Source of the DNA: an uncultured Anaerolineales bacterium
GTDB taxonomy: Bacteria > Chloroflexota > Anaerolineae > Anaerolineales > UBA6663
Reading direction: 5' to 3'
Length of the DNA stretch: 64,000 nucleotides
Assembly (NCBI GenBank): GCA_937952305.1
Contig: CALFZO010000140.1
Location: forward strand, 3,128 to 67,127
The notes below the pieces were generated by a model. The model was not told the DNA's origin. It saw only the letters and a list, made by a program, of their open reading frames with translations, and made no database searches. Every line of letters begins with the position of its first letter. The stretch's first letter is position 1. Both the position numbers and the translations under genes were made by a program. Below, in pieces: positions 14,466 to 22,588 of this stretch.

Positions 14466-16316
14466 TCACTCAGCCGGACCGCCGCGCCGCGCCGCGCTCC
14501 AGGCGGCCAGCAGACCGGCGGCCAGCACACCCAGCGCCAGCCAGTTGAGCAGACCGGCCAGCGGCGCATTCGAGATCACCACCGGGCGCGGCGGCGCGGT
14601 CACAGTCAGTGGTTCCACCGACCACCCAAAGACGGCGCGGCTGTCTTCCATCGCGGCGCGGCGCACGACGACTTCCGCCTGCCACGGCCCGGCCAAGCTC
14701 ACCGCGCTGGTGTCGACTTGATAGCGCCCTTCCCCCAACGGTTCGGCTATCAGGATAACGGGGCTGAGCGCTTGACCCAAGTAAGTCAACCGAACTTGAA
14801 CGCGCAGGATGTCCGCCGGCGCGGGCCGGCGCGTGTTGAAGACGCCGAGCGCCAGCCGGTTGAGGCCGGGCTCATTGGGCCGGATCGACCAGTTCACAAT
14901 CAAGTCATCGGCCGCCTGGGTCAGCGACGGCGGCAGAGGCCCGGCCTCATCCGGCGCCGCAAACTCCGGGCCGCGCGCCGGCGGCGTGGCGGTCAGCAGC
15001 CCGGCCAGGCTCAGCACCATCAACCCCAGAGTCAATTCCAGGCCGAGCGACAACGCCCGGCTGCGCCGCCGGTCGGCCACCCACTGGCTGGCCCGGTCTG
15101 GCAGCCACCCGGCCACCCCCACGGCCAGGCCAGGATGCAAGATCAGGGCGTTGGCGAGTCCGGCCAGGCCCAGCCCCACACTCAGCGCCATCTTTCCGGC
15201 GAGCACTTGCCCGTAGAGCGTCGCCAGCCAGGCGTCCAGCGACGCCACCTGGCGGCCGGCCGCGTACAGGCCGGTGGCTCCCAGCACCGCGACACCCAGC
15301 ACCGCCAACAGCCCGAAGCGCCGCCACACGGCGCGCGCCGCCGTCCGCGTCAACTCGGTCCCGCCCAGCCACGGCCGTGTGATCCACCAGGCGACTCCTA
15401 GAGTCCCCATCCAGGCCCCGCCGGCCAGCCAGTGCAGGGCCTGGCCCGCCATCGCCCATTCACTGCCTTCCACCAGGCCGGCTGCATGGCCGTCCAACGC
15501 CTGAACCGCCGCCAACGCCAACAAGGCGACCCCGGCGCTGACCGCGCCCCAGCCGAGGCCGCGCCGCGCCGCGACGAACGCCAGCACCAGAATCAGCAGC
15601 AGACTCTGGCGCGCCAGCCACAACACGCCGAAGCGCGCGCCCAGAACCTGGTCTAGGCTAACGCCGCCCAGCACCCGCCATTGCCAGCCCAGCCAGGCGA
15701 GGCCTGCCAGCCACGCCGCCACCGCCGCACCCTGGCCGAACTGCCAAGCCCGCTCCTGCCCGGCGCGCACCAACGTCTCAGCGGCGAGGAAGCGGCCCGG
15801 CTGCAACAGCCAGCTGCCCGCGCACCAGGCGCCGATCAACGCGGCCTCCAGCCCGAATAACAGGCCGCCCAGGACCGCCTCCGGCCAGGCCACCTGCGGC
15901 GCCGCGCTATCGGACCGGTCCGACGCGCCAACCGCTTGGTTGATGCCATAGACGAGCGTGCCCTGGGTAATGTGGCTGTCGACTTCAGAGAAGACCGTCC
16001 AGGCCAGGCTGTAGATGCCGGGCGCGGCGTCTGGGAGCGCGGCGATCACCAAATGCGGGTCGGCCGGATGCGCGCGCAACGTCACGAATCCGGCGGATTC
16101 CCCGTCGGCTGCCAGCAGGCGCGCCGTGCTCAGCGTTACCGCAATCGGTTCGTCGAACCAGAGGTAGAGTTCGCGCGGGGCCGCGCTCAGCACGGCGCCG
16201 TCGCCGGGATTGGAACGCAGGAGGCGTGCGTGGGCGAAGGCCGGCCGGGCCAGGACCGTCGCCACGGTCAGGGCTAGGCAGAGTGCGACCGGCAGCCGGC
16301 GTGGCCCGCGATTCAT
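14466..16316 (-). CDS. CopC-CopD fusion, copper-transport membrane protein
   Basis: A 616-residue protein. A signal peptide ends near AFA-HARLL, so His29 would become the mature N-terminus, as in CopC Cu(II) sites. The CopC beta domain covers residues about 29-125 and includes SEVDSHITQGTLV, whose Asp and His are the other expected ligands. Eight or so transmembrane helices form the CopD region (about 150-440). A periplasmic beta domain (about 470-580) and a last helix follow. By analogy with YcnJ/CopCD it should bind copper outside the membrane and move it inward or hand it to exported enzymes. It is the last gene of the eight-gene block, three bases after the single-domain CopC. Confidence 0.9.
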   Translation of the reverse strand: MNRGPRRLPVALCLALTVATVLARPAFAHARLLRSNPGDGAVLSAAPRELYLWFDEPIAVTLSTARLLAADGESAGFVTLRAHPADPHLVIAALPDAAPGIYSLAWTVFSEVDSHITQGTLVYGINQAVGASDRSDSAAPQVAWPEAVLGGLLFGLEAALIGAWCAGSWLLQPGRFLAAETLVRAGQERAWQFGQGAAVAAWLAGLAWLGWQWRVLGGVSLDQVLGARFGVLWLARQSLLLILVLAFVAARRGLGWGAVSAGVALLALAAVQALDGHAAGLVEGSEWAMAGQALHWLAGGAWMGTLGVAWWITRPWLGGTELTRTAARAVWRRFGLLAVLGVAVLGATGLYAAGRQVASLDAWLATLYGQVLAGKMALSVGLGLAGLANALILHPGLAVGVAGWLPDRASQWVADRRRSRALSLGLELTLGLMVLSLAGLLTATPPARGPEFAAPDEAGPLPPSLTQAADDLIVNWSIRPNEPGLNRLALGVFNTRRPAPADILRVQVRLTYLGQALSPVILIAEPLGEGRYQVDTSAVSLAGPWQAEVVVRRAAMEDSRAVFGWSVEPLTVTAPPRPVVISNAPLAGLLNWLALGVLAAGLLAAWSAARRGGPAE

Positions 16317-16319
16317 CGT

Positions 16320-16871
16320 TCAGCGTCGGCGCAGCAGGCCGAAGCCCATCAGGGTCAGAACGGTCGCCGCCCCGGCAATGACCCACAAGCCGGCGGGAAG
16401 GCCTGCCTCCGCCGGCTGACTCGCGGCCGTCACCGGGCCGGCGCCCACCGGTCCGGCCGCCGGTGTCGGGCTCGGGCGCGGAGCGGCGTCGCCCACATAG
16501 AAATAATAGGCGCCCTCGGTGAGCACGCCGTCGCCGTCGGTAGACAGGGCCGTCCAGCGCACCAGGTAGGCGTCGGCCGGCAGCGCCGGCACTTGCTCGG
16601 CCAGCAGGCGCGCATGCTCCGGATCGGTCAGGTCAACGCGGCCCTCCACGCCGGCGACGACCCGGCCCTGACCATCGACAATCTCGAAACGGCTGCCTTG
16701 CGTATCGAGCTCCTCGTCAAAGAACAATGCGATTTGCGCGGGCGCCTGGGCCAGGCGCTCATCCGCCGCCGGCGACGAACGCACCAGGGAGGCGTGCGCG
16801 CGCGCCAAGCCGACGCTGAGCGCCACCAGCAGGAAGGCGCCGAACGCGGCGCGGCCAATAGAACGCAGCAT
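16320..16871 (-). CDS. Membrane-anchored CopC-domain protein
   Basis: A 183-residue protein: signal peptide ending ARA, then HASLVRSSPAADE, which gives a mature N-terminal His (His26) as in CopC. The CopC beta sandwich runs to about residue 128. A Pro/Ala-rich linker and one C-terminal helix followed by LLRRR anchor it facing outward. The second usual ligand region reads STDGDGVLTEG, where CopC proteins generally have SADGH; the His is replaced by Asp, so copper affinity may be altered. It sits between the subtilase (one base gap) and the CopC-CopD fusion (three base gap), so the three are surely co-transcribed. Likely role: copper binding or transfer outside the membrane. Confidence 0.88.
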   Translation of the reverse strand: MLRSIGRAAFGAFLLVALSVGLARAHASLVRSSPAADERLAQAPAQIALFFDEELDTQGSRFEIVDGQGRVVAGVEGRVDLTDPEHARLLAEQVPALPADAYLVRWTALSTDGDGVLTEGAYYFYVGDAAPRPSPTPAAGPVGAGPVTAASQPAEAGLPAGLWVIAGAATVLTLMGFGLLRRR

Positions 16872-16872
16872 C

Positions 16873-17946
16873 TCAAGCCTCCCGCGCCGGCGCGCGCAGA
16901 ATCAGGATCACCAGCAGCCAGGCGCCGCCCAAGGCCGCGAACAAGGCGCCGGCCAAGCGGCCGCGCTGCGGCCGCGCCAGAGCCTCGCGCACCGCCGCAC
17001 CGGCATTCAGGCGCCCAAAGCCGAACTCCAGGTCGGGGCCGGGTGCGCCCAGATCCACGGCGGTCCGGCGCAGGAGGTCGGCCTGCTCGTCGGCGGACAG
17101 GCTCGGCTGGGCGCTCACCAAAAGCGCCAGCGCGCCGCTGACATGGGCGGCCGCCACCGAAGTGCCCGCCGCCACTGTTGGCAGGCCGCCCCGGTCCGTG
17201 GTCACGATGTCGACGCCGGGCGCCACCAATTGCGGGAAGACGCCGGGCGCGCCGCACTGCGCCGGGCCGGTCGGGCTGTCGGCCGAAAGGGTGGCCGCCC
17301 CAGCCAGGGCACCGACTGCGAAAGCCTCCGGCAGGGTCGCCGGGCTGAGCGCCTCGCGCGTGCCCGCCGCAAAGACTGGCAGCACGCCGGCGGCCCGCAA
17401 GGCCCGCAGATCCGGCGCGAACTCCGGGTCACACGCGATCTCGCTCGTCCACGAACTATTGACGACATCAGCACCGTCAGGCGTGGCCGGGTCGCCGTCC
17501 GGGTCCAGCACCCAGCGCAGGGCCGCATGCAGCGCCTCTGGCGTGGCGTTCCCAGCATCGTCGAAGATGCGGGCCGCGATCCACTGCGCGTCCGGGGCCA
17601 CGCCCACCGGGACGCCGTCCACTTCACCGCCCAGGATCACGCCGAGCACCTGCGTCCCGTGGCCGGTCAGGTCGACCGGTCGTTCGGGATGCTGGCCGTA
17701 GGGATCGAACCACGAGTTGGAGCCGCCGCGCCAGGCCAGCGCTAAGTCCGGCTGACTCAAGTCCACGCCGCTGTCCAGGATGGCAACGACGGCGCCGCGG
17801 CCGGTGGCGCCCTGGCTCCAGGCGCGCGGCGCGTCGATCAGCGCCAGGTTGGCGCCGGGAGCGCGCGCTTGTAATGGCAACAGGCTCGCGGCCACGGTGA
17901 CGGCGGCGAGCCAGCGGGCGACGAAGGCTTGAGCGGCCCGGTTCAT
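16873..17946 (-). CDS. Membrane-anchored subtilisin-like (S8) protein with altered oxyanion residue
   Basis: A 357-residue protein with a signal peptide, an S8 domain and a C-terminal transmembrane helix (about residues 332-350). The catalytic triad is visible: Asp58 in AILDSGVD, His96 in TGHGTQV and Ser263 in GTSVAAAHVSG. The position that normally carries the oxyanion-hole Asn (AAGN) reads AAGT, with Thr196, and the usual GTSMAAPH has Ala for Pro. Thr at this place would weaken but not necessarily abolish hydrolysis. There is no long propeptide. It overlaps the preceding gene by four bases and lies one base from copC, so it probably acts on proteins of the copper block, for example as a maturation protease. 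Confidence 0.88.
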   Translation of the reverse strand: MNRAAQAFVARWLAAVTVAASLLPLQARAPGANLALIDAPRAWSQGATGRGAVVAILDSGVDLSQPDLALAWRGGSNSWFDPYGQHPERPVDLTGHGTQVLGVILGGEVDGVPVGVAPDAQWIAARIFDDAGNATPEALHAALRWVLDPDGDPATPDGADVVNSSWTSEIACDPEFAPDLRALRAAGVLPVFAAGTREALSPATLPEAFAVGALAGAATLSADSPTGPAQCGAPGVFPQLVAPGVDIVTTDRGGLPTVAAGTSVAAAHVSGALALLVSAQPSLSADEQADLLRRTAVDLGAPGPDLEFGFGRLNAGAAVREALARPQRGRLAGALFAALGGAWLLVILILRAPAREA

Positions 17947-18434
17947 CGCGCGATGAGGTGCTCCAGGCGCAGATCGCCGATGACCACCGACACCCGGGCG
18001 CCGCGCTGAATGGCGCTGTTAGAGTTGTTGTAGAGCAGAAAGTGGACCTGCCCGGGGACGAGCGCGTGCCCGTGCGGCGGGTGCATCAGGCTGTCCACCA
18101 GCGCGCCGCTGTCCTCGGCGATCAGGCGCGGCCGGTTGTCCAGGTTGAGCAGCGGACCGGCCTTGTCCGGGTCGATGATGACAAAGCGAAAGTCGATCAG
18201 GCCGCCGTCGGCGGTGACGGCGATGCGCGTGATCTGAATTCCCCAGGCCGCCTCCAGCATCGCGGGCGTGGCCGGGACGCCCGGCCAGCGCGCGGACTGA
18301 TAGCGCTGCCAGCCTTGCCAGCCCGCCAGCGTCAACGCCAGCATAAGCACCAGCGTCAGCGGCAGCGTCCAGGGCGAGGCCGCCCACAGCGCGCGCAGGC
18401 GGTTGGGGAACGGGATCGGCGATGACAAGTCCAT
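17943..18434 (-). CDS. Hypothetical membrane-anchored extracytoplasmic protein
   Basis: A 163-residue protein with a short basic N-terminus, one transmembrane helix (PLTLVLMLALTLAGWQGW, about residues 24-41) and an outward-facing domain rich in beta-type sequence, including DFRFVIIDPDKAGPLL and MHPPHGHALVPG. The cluster H-x2-HGH could bind a metal, which would fit the copper context, but that is only inference. No family recognised. Its stop overlaps the subtilase start by four bases, so translation is coupled. It follows the third oxidase-like gene by 94 bases. Confidence 0.75.
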   Translation of the reverse strand: MDLSSPIPFPNRLRALWAASPWTLPLTLVLMLALTLAGWQGWQRYQSARWPGVPATPAMLEAAWGIQITRIAVTADGGLIDFRFVIIDPDKAGPLLNLDNRPRLIAEDSGALVDSLMHPPHGHALVPGQVHFLLYNNSNSAIQRGARVSVVIGDLRLEHLIAR

Positions 18435-18528
18435 CGGTCAGCTCCTGCAGACGCTGGGCCAACGCCGCACCCGCCTCGCCGACCAGGGCCTGACCGGCGA
18501 GGCGCGTGGACAGATCAGCCCCGGCGCC

Positions 18529-19863
18529 TCAACGCGCCAGGATCACGGTGGCGAACGGCCCCCAATTGCCGGCGGCGTCCTGACCATGGATCAGGACCGT
18601 GCGGCTGTCGCCGACGTTGGGCAAGTTGACGTCGGCGCTGGCTAACGTCGCGGAGGCGTCGGTCGTGGGCGTGCCGGCGCCCGTGGCCAGCGTCATGGCC
18701 ACGCCGGTGCCGTCCGCGCCGGCCGCGTCCAGGAAGTACTCCACGGCCGTGATGGTGCTGTTGCCGGTGGCGGCATCATCCACGGTGGCCGCCAGGGCCA
18801 CGTCCGAGGCGCCGTCCCACGGGTTGGGCGCGGCCACGGCGGTCGTGGTCGTTGGGCCGGCGGAGTCCGGCGGCGGCGGCGGCGGGGCCAGCGGCGCCGC
18901 CACCACCTCGAAGAACGTCAGCATGCCGCCGAAGGAAGCGCCGTTGTTGTCGACGTGCCGGTTGCCGTCTGAGAGCGGGATCAAGGCGCCTACCGTCGCC
19001 GGCACCGTGATCAGGGTGTCCAGCGTCTGCCCGGCCGCCACCGTCTCAGCCACGGCCCGGAACTGCGGCCGCGCGAAGCCGTCTTTGGCCGTCACCATCT
19101 GGTCCAGGCCCAGCAGCGCCGGCGAGTGGTCCAGCAGACCAGCGTTAAGGTAGCGCACCAGGACGCGCTGGCCGGCCGCCACCGGCACCGTGCCGGTATC
19201 CGGGTGGCCCTGGCCGTTGATCAGCCAGTACTTGGGCGCGTAGTTCAGCATGTCGAAGGCGCCGGGGTTGGCGTTAAGGGCCGGATCGATCTCGCTCAAG
19301 ATCAGCACGACCTCGTCGTCGTAAGCGGTGGCGGCCGGCACCGGCTGAACGATCAGGGCGCCGTACAGGCCCATGGCCACCTGCTTGGCCCCGCCGGGCG
19401 TCAGCCCGGCTTCATAGAGAAAGGTGCCGGCGCCGGCGGCGACAAAGGTATAGGTCTTGTCGCCGGCCGGGGCCGCGCCGACCATATCCATCCGCAGACC
19501 CTGGCCGTGCAGGGCCAGCGAGCTGACTTCGCCCAGGGTGTTGTGCAGGATGACGTCCACGGTCTCGCCTTGGTTGACGATCAGCGACGGGCCGGGCACC
19601 TGCGCCGGGCCGCCGGCGGTGTCGGCGTACCCCCAGACCGTCACCGTGCCGCCGCCCGGCAACGTCAGCGTGCCGGTCTTGGCCCACAGCTCACACTGGC
19701 GGTGGTTCGGCCCGACGATGAGGCAGGAGGCGGCCGGGGCGGGCTCGGCGGCGTGAGCGTGCGCGGCCAGCGCCAGCGCCGCCGCACAGGCCAGCACCAG
19801 CGCCACCAGCCACCGGGGTTGGAACCAGCTGCGGGAAGGGAGTGTCAAGGTCATTGTTTGCAT
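18529..19863 (-). CDS. Multicopper-oxidase-like protein lacking copper ligands, with C-terminal Ig-like domain
   Basis: A 444-residue exported protein (signal peptide ending HAHA). Two cupredoxin domains occupy residues about 45-175 and 180-320, followed by a proline stretch and an Ig/Big-like domain (about 335-444). It aligns by eye with the next two upstream paralogues: TFLYEAG stands where one of them has TYMYHCH, and LNAGLLDHSPALLG where the other has LNVGMLNHPMHPHG. Of the His clusters expected of a multicopper oxidase only His119 (LALHGQG) and an isolated His in LLDHS remain, so it should not form type 1 or type 2/3 copper sites. It may be a structural or binding subunit, possibly exposing its Ig-like domain. 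Start is the first ATG; a second in-frame ATG three codons later is possible. Confidence 0.87.
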   Translation of the reverse strand: MQTMTLTLPSRSWFQPRWLVALVLACAAALALAAHAHAAEPAPAASCLIVGPNHRQCELWAKTGTLTLPGGGTVTVWGYADTAGGPAQVPGPSLIVNQGETVDVILHNTLGEVSSLALHGQGLRMDMVGAAPAGDKTYTFVAAGAGTFLYEAGLTPGGAKQVAMGLYGALIVQPVPAATAYDDEVVLILSEIDPALNANPGAFDMLNYAPKYWLINGQGHPDTGTVPVAAGQRVLVRYLNAGLLDHSPALLGLDQMVTAKDGFARPQFRAVAETVAAGQTLDTLITVPATVGALIPLSDGNRHVDNNGASFGGMLTFFEVVAAPLAPPPPPPDSAGPTTTTAVAAPNPWDGASDVALAATVDDAATGNSTITAVEYFLDAAGADGTGVAMTLATGAGTPTTDASATLASADVNLPNVGDSRTVLIHGQDAAGNWGPFATVILAR

Positions 19864-19900
19864 CCCAAATACTCCTCTTTGCTCACCTTAGCCCGTGGGC

Positions 19901-21223
19901 CTACGGACACCCGGTCGGCGGATCAATCCGCTCGAGCGTGATCATGCCGCCGAAGCCGGCCTCGTAGTTGGCGGCCTCGTGCAGGGCGTGGCTGTGCCAG
20001 ATGTGGTAGTACTCACCGCACTCGCCCTGGGCCGTCACGCCGGTCGGGCGGTCGGCCGTCTCGCCCAGATAGGGGCTGCCGCTGAACCACTCGCCCCACA
20101 TCAGGTTCTGGTCGCGCGAGCGGAGCAGGAACTGGTCGAGCGCGCCGAAGACATCGGACGGCAGCGGGTTGCTGGTGCTGTAGTTGTCGACGTTCGTCCA
20201 GTCGTAGAGCGCGTCTTTGGTCTGGCCGGCGCCGACCACGGGGCCATATTCGGCGTAGGACAGGTTCTCGCCGCCGGTGCCGAGCAGCGGCCGGCCGTCC
20301 CGGCCCACAATCTGGATATGGTCGCCGTGCGGGTGCATGGGATGGTTGAGCATGCCCACGTTCAGGAAGCGCACCGCCGAGGGATACGGGTTGGTGCTGG
20401 CGTCCGACGGGCGGATGTGCAGCAGCGCGCCGTAGGGCTGGTTGGGCAGATACTCGGCGTTATTGGGCGCGATCGTGTCCGGGAAGGAGCGCCCGTTGAT
20501 CAGCCAATAACGCGGGTGGAACGTGGTGATGTCGTAGGCGAAACCCTTTTCCACCGCCCAGTGCAGCTCGGGATCCACCTCGGACAGCAGCATCATGTAT
20601 TCATTGGACAGGTTGAAGCGCGTGAAGCCCCAGCCGTACAGGTGGTCGGCCTGGCCGCTGGGCCGGACGATGACGGCCCCGAACAGGCCCATCTGCACCT
20701 GCTTCTGCGGGTTGGTGCCGCTCTCGTAGATGAAGGTGCCAGGCTGGCTGGCCGTGAAGCTGTAGGTGACCGAGCCGCCGCCGGCCGCCGCCGCCGGCGC
20801 CAGCGAGACCAGCGTCGGGCCGCTGAACACGGGCTGGACCGGATTGCCGTCCGCCAGCACGTCGGTCTGGCCGGGGAAGATGATCGAGACATCTTCCGGC
20901 ACGATGCTGTTCGTCAGGGTGACCGTGACCGTATCACCCTGGTTGAAGCACAGCGTCGGGCCGGGATGCTGAAAGGCGCCGTTGCCGTAGCTGTAGCCCC
21001 ACATGAAGACGGTGTTGCCGTCCGGGAAGCTGATATAGCCGTCCTGAGTGGTCAGCGCGACGCTGGTGGCGTACACGCCGGGCGAGGTCTCATTGGCGCA
21101 CAGGATGCCGATCTCGGGCACGGTCTGCGCGCGCGACGAGCCGGCCGGCAGCGCCGAGAGCGCCACAGCTCCCACAATCAAGGCCAGCGCGGTGCGGAGT
21201 GTCTGAGAAACCAAGGGTCGCAT
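19901..21223 (-). CDS. Multicopper-oxidase-like protein with ligands only in the C-terminal domain
   Basis: A 440-residue exported protein; the start is the ATG giving MRPLVSQTLRTALALI, a clean signal peptide, and it lies 23 bases after the next oxidase gene. The second cupredoxin domain has the canonical HPMHPHGDH cluster (His294, 297, 299, 302) and the late cluster HIWHSHALHE (His407, 410, 412, 415) with Met427. The Cys expected between the two His of that cluster is Ser411, so no blue type 1 site is expected. In the first domain the ligands are gone (TFIYESG in place of TYMYHCH). On its own it cannot be an ordinary laccase; its His clusters could complete a site together with the neighbour that keeps the first-domain ligands. 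Confidence 0.9.
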   Translation of the reverse strand: MRPLVSQTLRTALALIVGAVALSALPAGSSRAQTVPEIGILCANETSPGVYATSVALTTQDGYISFPDGNTVFMWGYSYGNGAFQHPGPTLCFNQGDTVTVTLTNSIVPEDVSIIFPGQTDVLADGNPVQPVFSGPTLVSLAPAAAAGGGSVTYSFTASQPGTFIYESGTNPQKQVQMGLFGAVIVRPSGQADHLYGWGFTRFNLSNEYMMLLSEVDPELHWAVEKGFAYDITTFHPRYWLINGRSFPDTIAPNNAEYLPNQPYGALLHIRPSDASTNPYPSAVRFLNVGMLNHPMHPHGDHIQIVGRDGRPLLGTGGENLSYAEYGPVVGAGQTKDALYDWTNVDNYSTSNPLPSDVFGALDQFLLRSRDQNLMWGEWFSGSPYLGETADRPTGVTAQGECGEYYHIWHSHALHEAANYEAGFGGMITLERIDPPTGCP

Positions 21224-21246
21224 GGGGATGGCCTCCTTCGCCCGAC

Positions 21247-22521
21247 CTAGAAGTTGGGGGCCGGCTGCGGCGGCAGCGTGCCGGGGTAGACCCGGATCTC
21301 GGTCATCTGCCCGCCGTAGCCGGGCATACCGGCGTTGTTCAAATAGGCCAGCTTGCGGTTGTAGAACAGGTAGGTGTCGTAGGCGCCGACCCCGGAATGC
21401 GCGGGCGCCGTGAACAGCGCATCGAAGCTTTCGCCTGGGCTGATGTCGATGGAGTCGGTGGTGTAGCGCCGGTCCGCCGGCTGCGCCGCGGTGGGGCCAA
21501 GGTACTTGGCGTCCTTGCCGACGATGGTGAGCGCCAGACCATCGACCTTCATGGCCTGGCGCTGGAAGCCGAGGTTGGCCCAGCGCAGCAAGACCTTTTC
21601 GCCGGCGTTGCACGTGATCAGAGACGAGTTGGGCTGGTATTGCAGCTCCGGCCGCGCCGGCACCGTCAGCGGATCGGTGTTGGGCTCCAGCGTGTCCGGA
21701 TACACGCGCCCGTTGATGGTCCAGTAATCGGGGTCGTACTCGCTCCAGTCGTGCTCCTGGATGTGGGCGGCGTTGAAGCGCTCGGTGGTCCAGACCTCGC
21801 CCAGCAGCAGCGCAAACTCGCGGTCGAAGGCCGTCGCGGCGTCCTTATACGCCCACTTGGGGTTGTCGGCTGGCCGGACGAAAATCGAGCCGGTCATGCC
21901 CATCGAGACGTGCTCGATGTCCTCGAAGTGGCAGTGGTACATGTACGTGCCCGGATCGTGCAGCCGGTAGTAGTACGTGTAACTGCGCCCGAAGGGTACG
22001 CCCACGGACAACTCCGGCACGCCGTCGAAGGCCGGGATGGCGTTGGGGAAGCCGTGGAAGTGGACGGTGTGGCCGTCGGTCAGGTCTGGCCGCTGGGCGA
22101 ACCCCAGGTTGGTGAGTGTGATGCGCAGCTCGCCGCCCTCGGTGGCGTACACCACCGGCGAGTTCAGCTGCACCTTGCCCTTCTCCTGGCGCACGGCGGC
22201 GTCGCTCAGACCGGTGACATCGCGAAACCCAAACGTGTATGTGTTGAAGGGCGCCGGCGCCCACGGGTCCGGATGGAAACCGGTGCCGCCCGGCTTGGGC
22301 GGCAGGTAGACCCAGCCGTCCGTCACCATGAGGTGATAGCGCGCGTCCAGGGGATTGGCGGCCAGCGGGGCGGCGGCGCCGCGCGCCGACTGGAGGACGC
22401 GGTTGGCGGCCGCCAGCGCCTGCGGGACGAGGTAGGCCCCGGCCGCCGCCGCCAGCGCCCCACCGCCCAGTTTCAAGAAGCCGCGCCGAGTGAGTTTGCG
22501 AGAGAGGTTGTTTTGGCTCAT
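21247..22521 (-). CDS. Tat-exported multicopper-oxidase-like protein with ligands only in the N-terminal domain
   Basis: A 424-residue protein starting at the ATG preceded by GGGAG. The N-terminus holds a twin-arginine signal (LTRRGFLKLGGG), used for folded, cofactor-loaded proteins. The first cupredoxin domain has HTVHFHG (His154, His156) and YHCHFEDIEHVSMGM (His196, Cys197, His198, His204, Met209), so a type 1-like Cys-His-His-Met copper site plus extra His ligands is plausible. In the second domain both expected clusters are lost (QRQAMKVDG and FYNRKLAYLNN). Its ligand set is therefore the complement of the next gene's. The layout recalls copper nitrite reductase or two-domain laccase, where sites lie between domains, but neither assignment can be made from sequence alone. 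Confidence 0.9.
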   Translation of the reverse strand: MSQNNLSRKLTRRGFLKLGGGALAAAAGAYLVPQALAAANRVLQSARGAAAPLAANPLDARYHLMVTDGWVYLPPKPGGTGFHPDPWAPAPFNTYTFGFRDVTGLSDAAVRQEKGKVQLNSPVVYATEGGELRITLTNLGFAQRPDLTDGHTVHFHGFPNAIPAFDGVPELSVGVPFGRSYTYYYRLHDPGTYMYHCHFEDIEHVSMGMTGSIFVRPADNPKWAYKDAATAFDREFALLLGEVWTTERFNAAHIQEHDWSEYDPDYWTINGRVYPDTLEPNTDPLTVPARPELQYQPNSSLITCNAGEKVLLRWANLGFQRQAMKVDGLALTIVGKDAKYLGPTAAQPADRRYTTDSIDISPGESFDALFTAPAHSGVGAYDTYLFYNRKLAYLNNAGMPGYGGQMTEIRVYPGTLPPQPAPNF

Positions 22522-22588
22522 CGGTGATCTCCCAGGCATGGGCGGGCGGCCGGCCGCGCCGGCCCCCCGCGCCAGGCGGTGGTCAGAC

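Noticed and set aside
19901..21613. Longer minus-strand frame for the second oxidase, reaching back to 21613
   Set aside because: The extra 130 residues overlap the preceding oxidase gene in another frame; the ATG at 21223 opens a clean signal peptide.
18529..22521. The three oxidase-like genes as fragments of one broken gene
   Set aside because: Each has its own signal peptide, two cupredoxin domains and a complete length; they are paralogues, not pieces.
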